From contig NZ_QRDZ01000001.1 of the NCBI RefSeq assembly GCF_003386235.1, positions 186,001-250,000 of the forward strand: DNA of 64,000 nt, written 5' to 3'. This DNA is from Cohnella phaseoli (lineage in GTDB: Bacteria; Bacillota; Bacilli; Paenibacillales; Paenibacillaceae). A program made the translations under genes and the position numbers. Below are positions 1 through 8,713 of the stretch, one piece after another; the first letter of the stretch is position 1, and every line of letters starts with the position of its first letter. The notes under the pieces were generated by a model. The model did not search any database, was not told the DNA's origin, and worked only from the letters and a program-made list of their open reading frames with translations.

Positions 1-1
1 C

Positions 2-285
2 GCTCTGGAATTCCATATTGTAGGCGACGGAGTTCAGCATCGGCTGCTCTGCCAGTTGACGGCGAACGCCACTGGAAGACCGGTCATCGCCGGCCCTGTT
101 GAAGCGACGGCTCTCGGGAATGTTTTGGTACAGGCGATGGCGCACGGGGAAAATCGCAATGTAGCCGAAGCGCGGGATGTGGCGGCTCGATCGTTCGATA
201 CCGAGCGCTACGAGCCGGAAGCGGCAGAGGAATGGAACAAAGCCTACCAACGCTATAAAGCGCATCACACAAGGAGCGAGAGCAT
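2..285 (+). CDS. rhaB: Rhamnulokinase, C-terminal part (partial)
   Basis: This is the 3' end of an L-rhamnulose kinase gene that enters from the left edge. RhaB phosphorylates L-rhamnulose with ATP in the cytoplasm during rhamnose catabolism. The visible segment carries the FGGY-kinase C-terminal signature: IVGDGVQHRLLCQLTANATG followed by RPVIAGPVEATALGNVLVQA, which line the nucleotide site in this family. The family normally ends about where residues EEWNKAYQRYK lie. Here no stop codon follows; the same frame runs on through the ribosome binding site and start codon of the next gene and ends only at 448. The stop has therefore been lost, or the two genes are joined in frame. The end coordinate given is the last codon before the next gene's ATG. 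Confidence 0.8.
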
Positions 286-1496
286 AATGCCGACGAATAA
301 CAGCAAGCTTACATTATATATAGCGACTGAAGCTTCGGACGATCATCCCGGTACAATCGGTCGGCCGTTGCGCACTTTGGAGCGGGCGGTCTCTCTGCTC
401 AAGATCTGCGAGCAAAAGCTGGACGAATTGGTTATTTATCTGAGATAAGGGATGTACGAATTGGCTCGACTGTCGAACTGAATGAAGAGACGCTGGGGTA
501 CAGCGATCTAAAGCTGACCATCGCAAGCATGGACGGAGAGGAGGTTGTCATCAGCGGCGCGGCTTGCCGTACAGCCGGCGTGGAATCCCTATAAGGACGG
601 TATTTTTGTCGCTTCGATCGGCGCGGGTCGTCAAGTAGATGTTTTGTATGTCGGCAGCGAGCGGCGGATTATGGCCAGGTATCCCAAATACGAGGAAAAT
701 AAAACGTTGAACGGATACGCCGCCGATGCGCTTAGCAAGGAACGAGCAGCGATATGGAGCAATCCTGAAGGCGGTTATATTCGTGCGCTGCATTTTCGGG
801 AATGGCTGCTATACTACTCCCGCTCGACAGTCATGAACTGGAACATGCCTCCTACAGCATTGTGACAACAGAAGAACTGATTCGGATTACCGGAGAATCG
901 TGGCGGCGCCCGCTGAGCCATGTGACCCTTCAAGGAATCTCATTTGTCCGGACACATAGAACGCTGTTCACCCGGCCATTCGTCGTCCGCTGCGCGGAGA
1001 CTGGGGAATGGTTCGGGCAGGAGCGATTTATCTCGATAATACGGAAAATATCCGCATTTGTCACTCGAAATTCGTAGACATCGGCGGTAATGCGATTACG
1101 ATGTCGGGCTATAACAGCAACAATCTGGTTGATGGTAATGATTTTAGGCATATTGGGGCGATTGGTGTGCTGACCTTCGGTCAGATGTCGGCGGTCCGCG
1201 ATCCGTCCACATACGATGGAGACAATCACTAAACCGAAATTCGCAATTTTGTGCCGGGCCCGCAAAGCGAGGAATACCCCCGTCATATTATGATCAGTAA
1301 TAACTACTTCTACGATATCGGAACTCCTACTGGCCAGCTTGTAGGAACTTACACAGTTGCTGGGACAGGCGGTTGGCAAACTTGGACTACATCAACATGT
1401 AATATCAGTGGCGCTACGGGAAAGCATAGGCTCTATCTGAAATTTACTGGAGGAAGCGGATAATTATTTAATTTTAATTGGCTCAAGTTTAGTGAA
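286..1496 (+). pseudogene. Decayed right-handed beta-helix protein with CBM6 domain
   Basis: AAGGAG lies ten bases before an ATG at 286. The first piece has the typical beginning of right-handed parallel beta-helix carbohydrate-active proteins (LTLYIATEASDDHPGTIGRP, then PLRTLERAV). The gene is then broken repeatedly. Frame +2 stops at 448. A second frame carries AWNPYKDGIFVASIG (about 570-830), another carries the turn repeats ENIRICHSKFVDIGGNAITM (about 1008-1230), and another carries YPRHIMISNNYFYDIG. The tail (about 1345-1490) is a CBM6-like module (GTGGWQTWTTSTCNISGATG, then a stop codon, then LFNFNWLKF in the same frame). Such proteins normally act on plant or microbial polysaccharides outside the cell; this copy cannot make one. 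It follows rhaB, consistent with a former rhamnose-polysaccharide locus. Confidence 0.75.
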
Positions 1497-1555
1497 ATTG
1501 GCTATGCAGTCAGTAGATTTCTAACCTTTCGCTCTAAAATAAGAGAGAAGAGATC

Positions 1556-2020
1556 ATGAGCCGTTCAAACATTGGGACGGCTCATTCTTGTGTACGCCCA
1601 GCAGGAAAACTGCTTACGAATAACGCCATAAAAACGGTAGTCGCTTTTCCTTTTGCGTTAGGGGCTGTGTACATCTTGTTATTCCTGTTTGGACAGTTTA
1701 CTGTACCTATAATTGTCTCTACTTTACTTTGGGGAACCTTGTCGGGAATCGGGGGGGATATTATTCAGTATTGGGTCGTTTCCTCAGCGCCAGAAGCACC
1801 GGAATTTTCTAATGGCTTATTTCTAACAGTCGGCAACTTGGGAATTACAGTGGGAGCAGCAACAGGCGGTTTATTCATATCGGCACTAGGTATTCCGTAT
1901 TTTGTATTCGTCGGCTTTTTATCGTTACTAGTAAGTTTGGTATTTATTCTAATAAGAACCCGCATCTATACTCCCCAAAATCGTTCTACCAATCTTTCTG
2001 CAAAACAGATTTCCGGCTAA
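1556..2020 (+). pseudogene. MFS transporter, C-terminal fragment
   Basis: The 154-residue frame contains about four to five hydrophobic membrane segments from residue 25 on. It resembles the last third of DHA1-type drug or sugar efflux MFS proteins: a small-residue-rich helix (LFLTVGNLGITVGAATGGLF) preceded by a conserved loop (WVVSSAPEAPEFSNG). A full family member has about 390 residues and 12 helices, so the N-terminal two thirds are missing. The first 15 residues (MSRSNIGTAHSCVR) do not look like the family, and the GAGAGAAGAG upstream is a weak ribosome binding site. The fragment is probably a non-functional remnant. Whether the start is used cannot be told from sequence. Confidence 0.6.
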
Positions 2021-2375
2021 ATACGGTGACTCTACTCGAAGATTTTATAGTAACGGTAGTTATCAATACTAATTTTCCGTCTAGTTTTATTCAAGGTGAA
2101 TACAAAAACTTCGCGGTCCAATCGTTGGAAACTTTCTTCAATATCATCTCGAATCGACTCGCTAATTTCTTTATGGAGAGAGGCCTTATGCAACTGACGG
2201 CTGGCATGTTGGTCTCGGGAGTTATTCGATACGGCTGTCGACCGGACGATCCAGTCTCTGCAGACGTTGGATCCATGGTTCATATTATATGTCTGCCAGT
2301 GTGTAGAGGCGGTCAATTGGTAAAGTCAAAGAGAAGCTGGAAAGCAACGGCTTGTCTAGGTCGAATCAAGATTGC
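2021..2375. other. Interval without a recognisable gene
   Basis: The interval between the MFS fragment and cntE holds overlapping reading frames on both strands (2026-2430 plus, 2032-2316 minus). Neither has a ribosome binding site or a recognisable domain. It may be decayed coding sequence; I see no terminator hairpin with a T tract. Confidence 0.4.
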
Positions 2376-3587
2376 TTATTCGCGCTTCGAGGATGGCTTC
2401 GTTTCGACAGACGCTGACCGTCGTTCATAGGCAAAAAAAAGCATCGCTACGCTCAAGATCGCACAAACCGTATACATGAAAGAATAGGAGGTAAGATCCG
2501 CAATCGGGCCCATAATGACACCGCCGAGCGATACTCCCAGGTCCGCCATGGCAATGAACAAGCCGACCAGCACATTTCGGCTTTGCTGCGGCAACACAAA
2601 AGTCAAAAAGGTCGTTAACGTAGGATAAAGCAAGGCTTGCGCGGCGCCCATCAGAATTGCGCCGGCATAGAAAAATACGGCTCCGCCGGTGATTGAAAAG
2701 CTTACAGATTGCGCCGCTATAACGAGCAGAAGCATTAACGTCATGATAAAAGCCGAATGCCACTTTCCATCCGAAGGAATTTTCTTTCTTAAGACAAAAC
2801 GCGCCACGACAACTGTGCCTGCCTGAAGCATGAGATAAATCGCCGCATTGCCGTTTTGAATCTGTGCGGCGTATAACGGGATAAAGGTGGTCACTGCTCC
2901 GAATACAAGAGATGCCGTCAGCATCAGCAGGCTGCATCTGAACAAATAGGGGTTTTTCACCAATTGCCCGAAGGATTGCAGCATCGCTGCGCCCTGTTTG
3001 GTTTGGCCGTCATTGACGGGGGGGCTCGCACTTCGGTCTATTTTTGCGCTGTACCCCACAACACCCGTCAGGAGCGCGATCGTAATCATCGCCGCGGTAA
3101 AAATATAGGTCTCCTCCGACTGCCATATACCCAGAGCGAGCAGGGGACCAATGATGCTTGGAATGGAAGCGCAAAGGGAATACATCGAAATCCCTTGCGA
3201 GCGATCCTTGTCCGGCAAAGCGTCAATAATGCCGAGCTGCAAGGCCATAGAGAAGAACGCGGTACATACGCCTTGCAGGACACGCGCAACAAAGTAGCCT
3301 TCCAATCCGGTAAATGTATAGATGAGGAGGGCCAATCCGTTAATGGCGAGAATCGTTCGTAAAACCGGAATGGGTCCATATTTCTGAATCAGCAGGCCCG
3401 CCCACGGACGAAAGAGCATCGTCGTAAACAAATAGGCTCCCATGACGATGCCGATTGTGGTGTTGGTGGCCCCGAGCGACTCGCCTTTCAAGGGAATGAT
3501 GACATTCAAAATCGCGTTGGCGCTAAAATATAAAAGCGTCAAACCATATAATCGCAAAAAGGGTAAAGACAACGCTCCCTTCAACAC
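2376..3587 (-). CDS. cntE: Opine-metallophore exporter, MFS family (CntE-like)
   Basis: This is a 403-residue, 12-helix major facilitator. Its N-terminus (SANAILNVIIPLKGESLGAT, then NTTIGIVMGAY), the RPWAG loop and the stretch RVLQGVCTAFFSMALQLGII closely resemble staphylococcal CntE, the staphylopine exporter. CntE pumps the freshly made nicotianamine-like metallophore across the cytoplasmic membrane. It is the last gene of the operon, 15 bp after cntF, as in the cntABCDFE order of Staphylococcus. The start is GTG with AAGGAG just upstream; a TTG follows directly and could serve. Family membership is seen in the sequence; the exact opine exported is unknown. An exporter is unexpected where no synthesis genes are visible nearby. 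Confidence 0.82.
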   Translation of the reverse strand: MLKGALSLPFLRLYGLTLLYFSANAILNVIIPLKGESLGATNTTIGIVMGAYLFTTMLFRPWAGLLIQKYGPIPVLRTILAINGLALLIYTFTGLEGYFVARVLQGVCTAFFSMALQLGIIDALPDKDRSQGISMYSLCASIPSIIGPLLALGIWQSEETYIFTAAMITIALLTGVVGYSAKIDRSASPPVNDGQTKQGAAMLQSFGQLVKNPYLFRCSLLMLTASLVFGAVTTFIPLYAAQIQNGNAAIYLMLQAGTVVVARFVLRKKIPSDGKWHSAFIMTLMLLLVIAAQSVSFSITGGAVFFYAGAILMGAAQALLYPTLTTFLTFVLPQQSRNVLVGLFIAMADLGVSLGGVIMGPIADLTSYSFMYTVCAILSVAMLFFAYERRSASVETKPSSKRE

Positions 3588-3602
3588 CTTGCTCCTTCCT
3601 TT

Positions 3603-4346
3603 CTAGGCAATGATCATTTGCAGCAATTTTCTGGCATACGGTGACTGAACCTCTTTCAAGTGCTCCGTACGAACGATTTCCTCAATTTGGCCGCTTCTCA
3701 TAATGAGCACCCTGTCACATAGATAGGCTGCCGCCTGAATATCGTGCGTGATGAAGATATATCCCATGTTGTACATCGTTTTCAGTTCTTTCAGCAGATC
3801 AAGAATCTGAATTTGAACGGATCCGTCCAAGGAACTGATCGCTTCATCCAGCAGCAGGCAACGCGGTTCCGTCGAAACGGCTCTTGCAATACAAACCCGC
3901 TGCGCCTCGCCTCCCGATAATTCATGCGGGAATTTTTCGCGAAAGGAGGGATCCAAGCCAACTTGAACCAATAGCCGGCCGATCTTGTCGTGATGCTCGC
4001 GCCGATTGCGGCTTTGCAGCTTCAGGGGCTCGAGCAAAGCTTGCTCCACCGTGTAAAACGGGTTAATGGAGGAGGTGTAATCCTGAAAGACAGCACTTAT
4101 GTTGCCTAATCGCGTTCTGCGATCGGCTATCCGTTTGCCTTCCCACAAAATGCTTCCGGCATCCGGCTTCTCGATACCGAGCAGCAATCGTCCCAAGGTG
4201 GATTTGCCGCAGCCGCTTTCCCCGATAATGCCGAGGCACTCTCCCGGCTTCCAATCGAAGCTGATATCGGAAAGGACTTGCAATCGGTCTTTGGAAAACA
4301 ACCCGCCTTTTCGATACGATTTTTCCACACGATCAATGGTGAACAA
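3603..4346 (-). CDS. cntF: Metallophore ABC importer, ATPase subunit CntF
   Basis: This cytoplasmic ABC ATPase of the Opp/Nik family (247 residues) would power uptake of metal-opine complexes with CntD, CntB and CntC. Visible motifs are Walker A GESGCGKST (about residue 40), the Q-loop FQDYTSSINP, signature LSGGEAQR (about 143), Walker B CLLLDEAISSLD and the H-loop THD. The C-terminal end lacks the long oligopeptide-binding extension of full OppF, as is usual for short Nik/Cnt-type members. The ATG overlaps the end of cntD by 14 bp, so translation is probably coupled. DppF/NikE would be the alternative names if the ligand were a peptide or nickel complex; the CntA and CntE neighbours favour Cnt. 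Confidence 0.82.
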   Translation of the reverse strand: MFTIDRVEKSYRKGGLFSKDRLQVLSDISFDWKPGECLGIIGESGCGKSTLGRLLLGIEKPDAGSILWEGKRIADRRTRLGNISAVFQDYTSSINPFYTVEQALLEPLKLQSRNRREHHDKIGRLLVQVGLDPSFREKFPHELSGGEAQRVCIARAVSTEPRCLLLDEAISSLDGSVQIQILDLLKELKTMYNMGYIFITHDIQAAAYLCDRVLIMRSGQIEEIVRTEHLKEVQSPYARKLLQMIIA

Positions 4347-5154
4347 GACGATCGCCTCCCATGATCTCCTTAAAATGCCGGTTCAGCGCCTGCTTGGTTG
4401 AGACCAGGAAGCGGGTATACTCGTGTTGGGCTGCGGAGAAGATGTTCCGGGTTGTCCCGCGCTCCACGATTTCACCGTCCTTCATAACGAGCACCTCATC
4501 CGCGATGCGTTTGACAATGCCCAGATCGTGAGAAACGAAGATCATCGAGCAACCCATTCTTTTCCGTAATTGAATGAACTGTTCTACGACCTCGTATTGC
4601 GAGATCGTATCGAGCGCCGTTGTGGGTTCGTCCGCGATCACGATATCCGGCTCCAGCACGAGGGCCAGCGCAATCATTACACGCTGCAGCATACCGCCGG
4701 ATAATTGATGCGGGTAGCTGTTCATAGTAACGATCGGGTCTTTCAGCATCACGCTTTCCATGGCTTTTCGCATGCGAACCGTAATTTCCTCCCGCCCCCA
4801 ACCGAAGTGCCAGGCAAGCGTTTCTTTTAAGTGGGCGCCGACGGTACAAGTGGGATCGAAGGCACGCATGCCATTTTGTACAATCATACAGAGCTGCTTT
4901 CCTCTTTTTTTGCGCATCTCTTTTTCGGAAAGCTTCGTTAAGTTGACCTCGCCGAGCAGAATATCGCCGGATTGGCGGATGCCGGCTTTGTTTAATCTCA
5001 TGATGGCTCTGCAGGTTAACGACTTTCCGCTTCCGCTTTCGCCCACAATGGCCAGACAGCTTCCCTGCTTGACTTGAAAAGAACTATTCGGAATCAGGAC
5101 TTTACCTGTACGGCTATCCCATACCTTTAACTCGGAGACGTTAAGGACGTTCAC
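4333..5154 (-). CDS. cntD: Metallophore ABC importer, ATPase subunit CntD
   Basis: Second ABC ATPase of the importer (273 residues). Walker A is GESGSGKSLT (about residue 36), the signature LSGGMLQR, Walker B IVIADEPTTALD and the H-loop SHD. It pairs with CntF as the asymmetric ATPase dimer under the two permeases. The start is GTG with GAGGTGG nine bases upstream, four bases after the end of cntC. OppD/NikD-type proteins share the same motifs; operon position and the CntA/CntE similarity decide the name. Confidence 0.82.
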   Translation of the reverse strand: MNVLNVSELKVWDSRTGKVLIPNSSFQVKQGSCLAIVGESGSGKSLTCRAIMRLNKAGIRQSGDILLGEVNLTKLSEKEMRKKRGKQLCMIVQNGMRAFDPTCTVGAHLKETLAWHFGWGREEITVRMRKAMESVMLKDPIVTMNSYPHQLSGGMLQRVMIALALVLEPDIVIADEPTTALDTISQYEVVEQFIQLRKRMGCSMIFVSHDLGIVKRIADEVLVMKDGEIVERGTTRNIFSAAQHEYTRFLVSTKQALNRHFKEIMGGDRLVHH

Positions 5155-5158
5155 AGAA

Positions 5159-6049
5159 TTAGGCCACCTCTTTTCCTATAAGCTTTGCAGCGGCGGCAGC
5201 GCTTTGTTTTTGCTTTTGCCGGGAGGTCATCAGTTTAGGGTCCAGCGCGATTTGGAGGGCATCGGATAAAAAGTTGACGGCCGATACGACCAAGATGGTC
5301 GCGATGCCGGGCGCCAGCATCAGTTCCGGCTTCGAGAACATCACGGCTCTTGCTTCGTTCAACATCATGCCCCATTCTGCGGTTGGCGCTTGCACACCCA
5401 AACCAAGGAAGGAAAAACCAGAAATTTGCAAGATCATGGAGCCGAACGAACTGCTTGAAATCACCGCGATGTCGGGAAGCGCGGCGGGAACGATGTGCTT
5501 GATCATAATGTTGATGTTGCGAATTCCAAGTGTTTTGGAAAACTTGACATAATCGGCGTCGGCATATTGCATAACAGACGTCCGGATGATCCGCGCAAAC
5601 CAGGCCCACTTCATCAGAACAAAAGCAATTAAAATATTTTCAAGACCTACACCCAAAATTCCGATCACGGCTAAAGTCATTACGTAACCTGGAAAAGATA
5701 GCATGACATCACAAATTCTCATCAGTACGGCATCTGTTTTTCCTTTAAAGTAACCGGCAACAAAACCGATAATCGTTCCAATGCCTACGGATATGAACAA
5801 CGCAATCAGAACCCATAACACGCTGGGACGGATGCCATATAGGATTCGGGATAAAATACATCTCCCCAGATGATCGTTTCCTAACCAATAGGCAGACGAT
5901 GAACCCGCAAATCGAAGCTCCATAAGAACTTCATTCGGGTCGTTCGGGGTAATGAAGGGAGCCAAAAGGCCTGCAATAAGGACCGCAGAGATGAAGAACA
6001 GACAGGTGGCCGCCAATCTGTCTCTGCAGAGCTGTCTTAGCAGTTTCAT
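5159..6049 (-). CDS. cntC: Metallophore ABC importer, permease CntC
   Basis: Integral membrane permease of the DppC/NikC type, 296 residues with about six helices. It has the N-terminal OppC-like segment, then the HPLG-type loop (YWLGNDHLGRCILSRILYG) and a cytoplasmic coupling (EAA) loop around KFSKTLGIRNINIMIKHIVP. It forms the transmembrane channel with CntB. GGAGG lies nine bases before the ATG, and it follows cntB after one base, so the two are almost certainly co-translated. The tail is lysine- and alanine-rich, which is not unusual. No key element is missing. Confidence 0.82.
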   Translation of the reverse strand: MKLLRQLCRDRLAATCLFFISAVLIAGLLAPFITPNDPNEVLMELRFAGSSSAYWLGNDHLGRCILSRILYGIRPSVLWVLIALFISVGIGTIIGFVAGYFKGKTDAVLMRICDVMLSFPGYVMTLAVIGILGVGLENILIAFVLMKWAWFARIIRTSVMQYADADYVKFSKTLGIRNINIMIKHIVPAALPDIAVISSSSFGSMILQISGFSFLGLGVQAPTAEWGMMLNEARAVMFSKPELMLAPGIATILVVSAVNFLSDALQIALDPKLMTSRQKQKQSAAAAAKLIGKEVA

Positions 6050-6050
6050 C

Positions 6051-6983
6051 CTAGAGATCCCTCCTTAACTTGGGATTCAACGCAGCATTCATAATATCGG
6101 AAACGGTATTAAACAATACAAAAGCAACGGCGAGCACCAAGGCGTAGGCCTGGATAATCGGAAAATCCCGGCTCAATATGGATCTTACACTGAGCGTCCC
6201 TAAACCGGGCCAGGCAAACAGGTTTTCCACGACAACGGTACTTCCGAGAATAATCGGAATCGCCATACCAAACACGGAAATGGCCACCTGCAACGAATTT
6301 CGTATCATATGGATCGTAATTTTTCGCTCTGGTAGGCCGCAAGCTCTGCCATATAACACATAGTCTTCATTCAAATTGCTTAGCATAGAGCTTCGGATCA
6401 CGCGAAAGTAAATGCCGGCATAACTGACCGTGATAACGGCAACCGGTAAAATATAACTTTGATAGCCGTCCATCCCGCTTGTCGGAAGCAAGTCCAGCTT
6501 GACGGAAAAATACCAGACCATAAGCGCTGCAAGCCAGTAGGAAGGCATGGAGGTCAGGAAAAAGGCGAACCCTCGAACGGACTTGTCCATCAATTTCCCT
6601 TCTTTTAAAGCACATAGGATGCCAAGCGCAATCGAAAGGACGACAATGACTGCAATGGAAACGAGCGTCAAAGCAAGCGTGTTGAGAAATGCCGGACCCA
6701 GTAAAGACCATACTGGTTTTCCCGTCACATAGGAGTTTCCAAAATCGAGTTGCAAACAGGAAACAAGCCAATGCAGGTATCTCTGGAACAGCGGCCGATC
6801 CATTCCGAGCTCAGCTTTCGTCTCGGCAATCAAGGCTTCAGTGATGTTCGGCACGCCTTGCGCATGCAATACGACTTCGGCTGGATCGAGAGGAGACAGA
6901 TTGCTTAAAATGAACGCGATAAACGAAATGATGACGAGCAGCGGAATGGAGATCAATAATCGGTTAAGGGCATAACGGCCCAT
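6051..6983 (-). CDS. cntB: Metallophore ABC importer, permease CntB
   Basis: Integral membrane permease of the DppB/NikB type, 310 residues. It starts with the family's first helix (MGRYALNRLLISIPLLVIIS). The periplasm-equivalent loop carries GMDRPLFQRYLHWLVSCLQLDFG-type sequence, and the coupling loop GRACGLPERKITIHMIRNSL sits near residue 215. It forms the pore with CntC. It lies about 45 bp after cntA, and that gap is filled by a perfect hairpin (7000-7033). Expression of this and the following genes is therefore probably lower than that of cntA. Confidence 0.82.
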   Translation of the reverse strand: MGRYALNRLLISIPLLVIISFIAFILSNLSPLDPAEVVLHAQGVPNITEALIAETKAELGMDRPLFQRYLHWLVSCLQLDFGNSYVTGKPVWSLLGPAFLNTLALTLVSIAVIVVLSIALGILCALKEGKLMDKSVRGFAFFLTSMPSYWLAALMVWYFSVKLDLLPTSGMDGYQSYILPVAVITVSYAGIYFRVIRSSMLSNLNEDYVLYGRACGLPERKITIHMIRNSLQVAISVFGMAIPIILGSTVVVENLFAWPGLGTLSVRSILSRDFPIIQAYALVLAVAFVLFNTVSDIMNAALNPKLRRDL

Positions 6984-6999
6984 CGCGCTCTTCCTTTCT

Positions 7000-7033
7000 A
7001 ATAAAGAAAAGGGGGGAGCCCCTTTTCTTTATT
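7000..7033 (-). terminator. Intergenic hairpin between cntA and cntB
   Basis: A perfect 15-bp inverted repeat (arms 7000-7014 and 7019-7033, four-base loop) overlaps the cntA stop codon on the minus strand and ends in an A/T-rich run. It is either a partial terminator or an mRNA 3'-end stabiliser. Such hairpins after the binding-protein gene are common in ABC operons and give an excess of binding protein over membrane parts. Confidence 0.75.
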
Positions 7034-8636
7034 CAAAATACATTTGTTCAAACGGCAGCTCGTATTGCGTTTGCTTAAATGAAATGCCTTGTAAATTTTT
7101 GGGCGCCACGATAGTGACGTTGCCGTTGGTAAGTGGGATAAATACAGCTTCGTCATGGACGATTTTTTGAATATCCGAATATAACGACTCTCGTGTTGTT
7201 TCATCGGTAGACACAACTACAGCGTCAATTTTTTCGTACAGCTCGGCTGCGTTCGCGATACCTTTAGTCGTGTAGTAGTAGGGCGACTCGGCAGTGAAGG
7301 CGGCTATGGTGCTTTGCGGATCATAGGCCAGCCCCCAGGTTTGGTTGAACAGCAGGTCGTAGTCTCCTGACGTCCTTCTGTTGGCTATGGATGAAGATTC
7401 TTCACCGATCAGTTCCAGTCCGATTCCGACTTTTTTGGCTGAGCTTTGAATGAATTCGGCCTGCGTTTTTTGCGAAGATGAATTTGCGTCGTAGTATAGC
7501 TTCATGTTTAATTTGCCGCCTGCTTTTGTTCGAATATCGCCGCCGTTTTCTAAAGTCCAGTCCGCCTTTTCCAGCATCTGTTTTGCCATCTCCGAGTCAT
7601 AGTCCCGTTTAATTAAATTCACGTTGGCATAGTTGACGTTAGCGGAGAAGAGGGTGTCGGCGGGCGTCTCCGTTCCATTTAAGATTTGCTTGCTGATCGT
7701 CTCCCGATCGATCGCGTACCAAAGCGCTTCTCGTACAGCCGTTTCCTTCACGGGACTGTCCGCGTTGCTGCTATTGGCTGCGATGATCTTCGTATTCATC
7801 GGCTCGCTTCTTACAATTTGATAATTGCCATTGTCTACTAATTGATTCATCGCCTGCACATCGATGCTGTCGGCGCCGCGATCATCCGTAAAGATGAAAT
7901 TGACTTCTCCCTTTTGCAGCGCCAAAAACGTCGTTTCGCCGGCGGGGAGCACTTTTGCCGTTATCTTTTTCACCTTGGGAGCGCCGCCCCAATAACTTTC
8001 ATTCGATTCGAAGACGGCATATTGATCGGTTTTATGCTCTCCCAACTTATAGGGACCGGTGCCGTGATATCCATTAACGCCGTCTTTAGTCTCGCCGTTA
8101 ATAAAATCCTTGGGGGAGATAAATGCATAAGGTCTGGTCATTGCCAATTCCGTCAGTGTTGGATAATACGTTCCAGAGAGGACAAGTTGAACGGTATAAT
8201 CATCTACTACGTCCACACTGACGATTTTGGTAGAAAGCTTAATCCAGGCATGCTTACTAGGATTGCTTTGGACCGCATCGATGTTCTTTTTCACCGCATC
8301 CGCGTTAAACGGAGTACCGTCATGAAATGCCACGCCTTTTCTCAGGTGAAAGGTATAGGTTTTTCCGTCCGCGGAGATGTCCCACGATTCGGCGAGCGAC
8401 GGCTTGATGCCGTCTTTTGTGTTTTCGACCAATGACTCGTATACAATCCCCTGCGCCGGTATGGACCCCGCATATAAATGCGGATTCATATCATTGATAT
8501 CCTTCGATGTTGCATAAACCAATTCCGTATTCTTGCCCGACTCCCCCGCGCTTTCCGCTTTGTCTTCGCCGCATCCTGCGAGCAGTAAAGCGCCAACAAG
8601 CAGTGTAGATAACAAAAGCAATAACCTTTTTTTCAT
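7029..8636 (-). CDS. cntA: Opine-metallophore-binding lipoprotein CntA
   Basis: Solute-binding lipoprotein of the peptide/nickel family (SBP family 5), 535 residues. It has a lipoprotein signal peptide with lipobox LLAGC (about residue 21), so it is anchored on the outer face of the membrane. Stretches DMNPHLYAGS, FHDGTPFNADAVKKNIDAVQ, SPKDFINGETKDGV, GTGPYKLGEHK, PAGETTFLALQKGE and FTDDRGADS match the staphylopine-binding protein CntA far better than OppA or NikA as I know them. It should capture metal-opine complexes (Zn, Ni, Co, Cu) and hand them to CntBCDF. GGAGGG precedes the ATG. It is the first gene of the operon behind a promoter overlapped by a Zur-type box, so zinc starvation is the likely inducer. 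The ligand itself is inferred from similarity. Confidence 0.85.
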   Translation of the reverse strand: MKKRLLLLLSTLLVGALLLAGCGEDKAESAGESGKNTELVYATSKDINDMNPHLYAGSIPAQGIVYESLVENTKDGIKPSLAESWDISADGKTYTFHLRKGVAFHDGTPFNADAVKKNIDAVQSNPSKHAWIKLSTKIVSVDVVDDYTVQLVLSGTYYPTLTELAMTRPYAFISPKDFINGETKDGVNGYHGTGPYKLGEHKTDQYAVFESNESYWGGAPKVKKITAKVLPAGETTFLALQKGEVNFIFTDDRGADSIDVQAMNQLVDNGNYQIVRSEPMNTKIIAANSSNADSPVKETAVREALWYAIDRETISKQILNGTETPADTLFSANVNYANVNLIKRDYDSEMAKQMLEKADWTLENGGDIRTKAGGKLNMKLYYDANSSSQKTQAEFIQSSAKKVGIGLELIGEESSSIANRRTSGDYDLLFNQTWGLAYDPQSTIAAFTAESPYYYTTKGIANAAELYEKIDAVVVSTDETTRESLYSDIQKIVHDEAVFIPLTNGNVTIVAPKNLQGISFKQTQYELPFEQMYFE

Positions 8637-8662
8637 TTTGGACCCTCCAGCAAACTTGGCTT

Positions 8663-8683
8663 TAATCGTAATTATTACTATTA
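8663..8683 (-). promoter_or_regulatory. Putative Zur box
   Basis: The 21-bp sequence TAATCGTAATTATTACTATT plus one A agrees with the Bacillus Zur consensus (AAATCGTAATNATTACGATT plus T) at 17 of 20 fixed positions. It lies immediately downstream of the predicted -10 box of cntA, over the expected transcription start, where a repressor would block initiation. Confidence 0.75.
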
Positions 8684-8684
8684 A

Positions 8685-8713
8685 ATTTTATCCAAGTCGT
8701 AGATATAAGTCAA
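8685..8713 (-). promoter_or_regulatory. Sigma-A promoter of the cnt operon
   Basis: On the minus strand TTGACT (8708-8713), a 17-bp spacer and TAAAAT (8685-8690) form a near-consensus vegetative promoter. The predicted start falls inside the Zur box. Confidence 0.75.

Noticed and set aside
2026..2430. 134-codon plus-strand frame and overlapping minus-strand frames after the MFS fragment
   Set aside because: No ribosome binding site, no recognisable domain and overlap with the 3' end of cntE.
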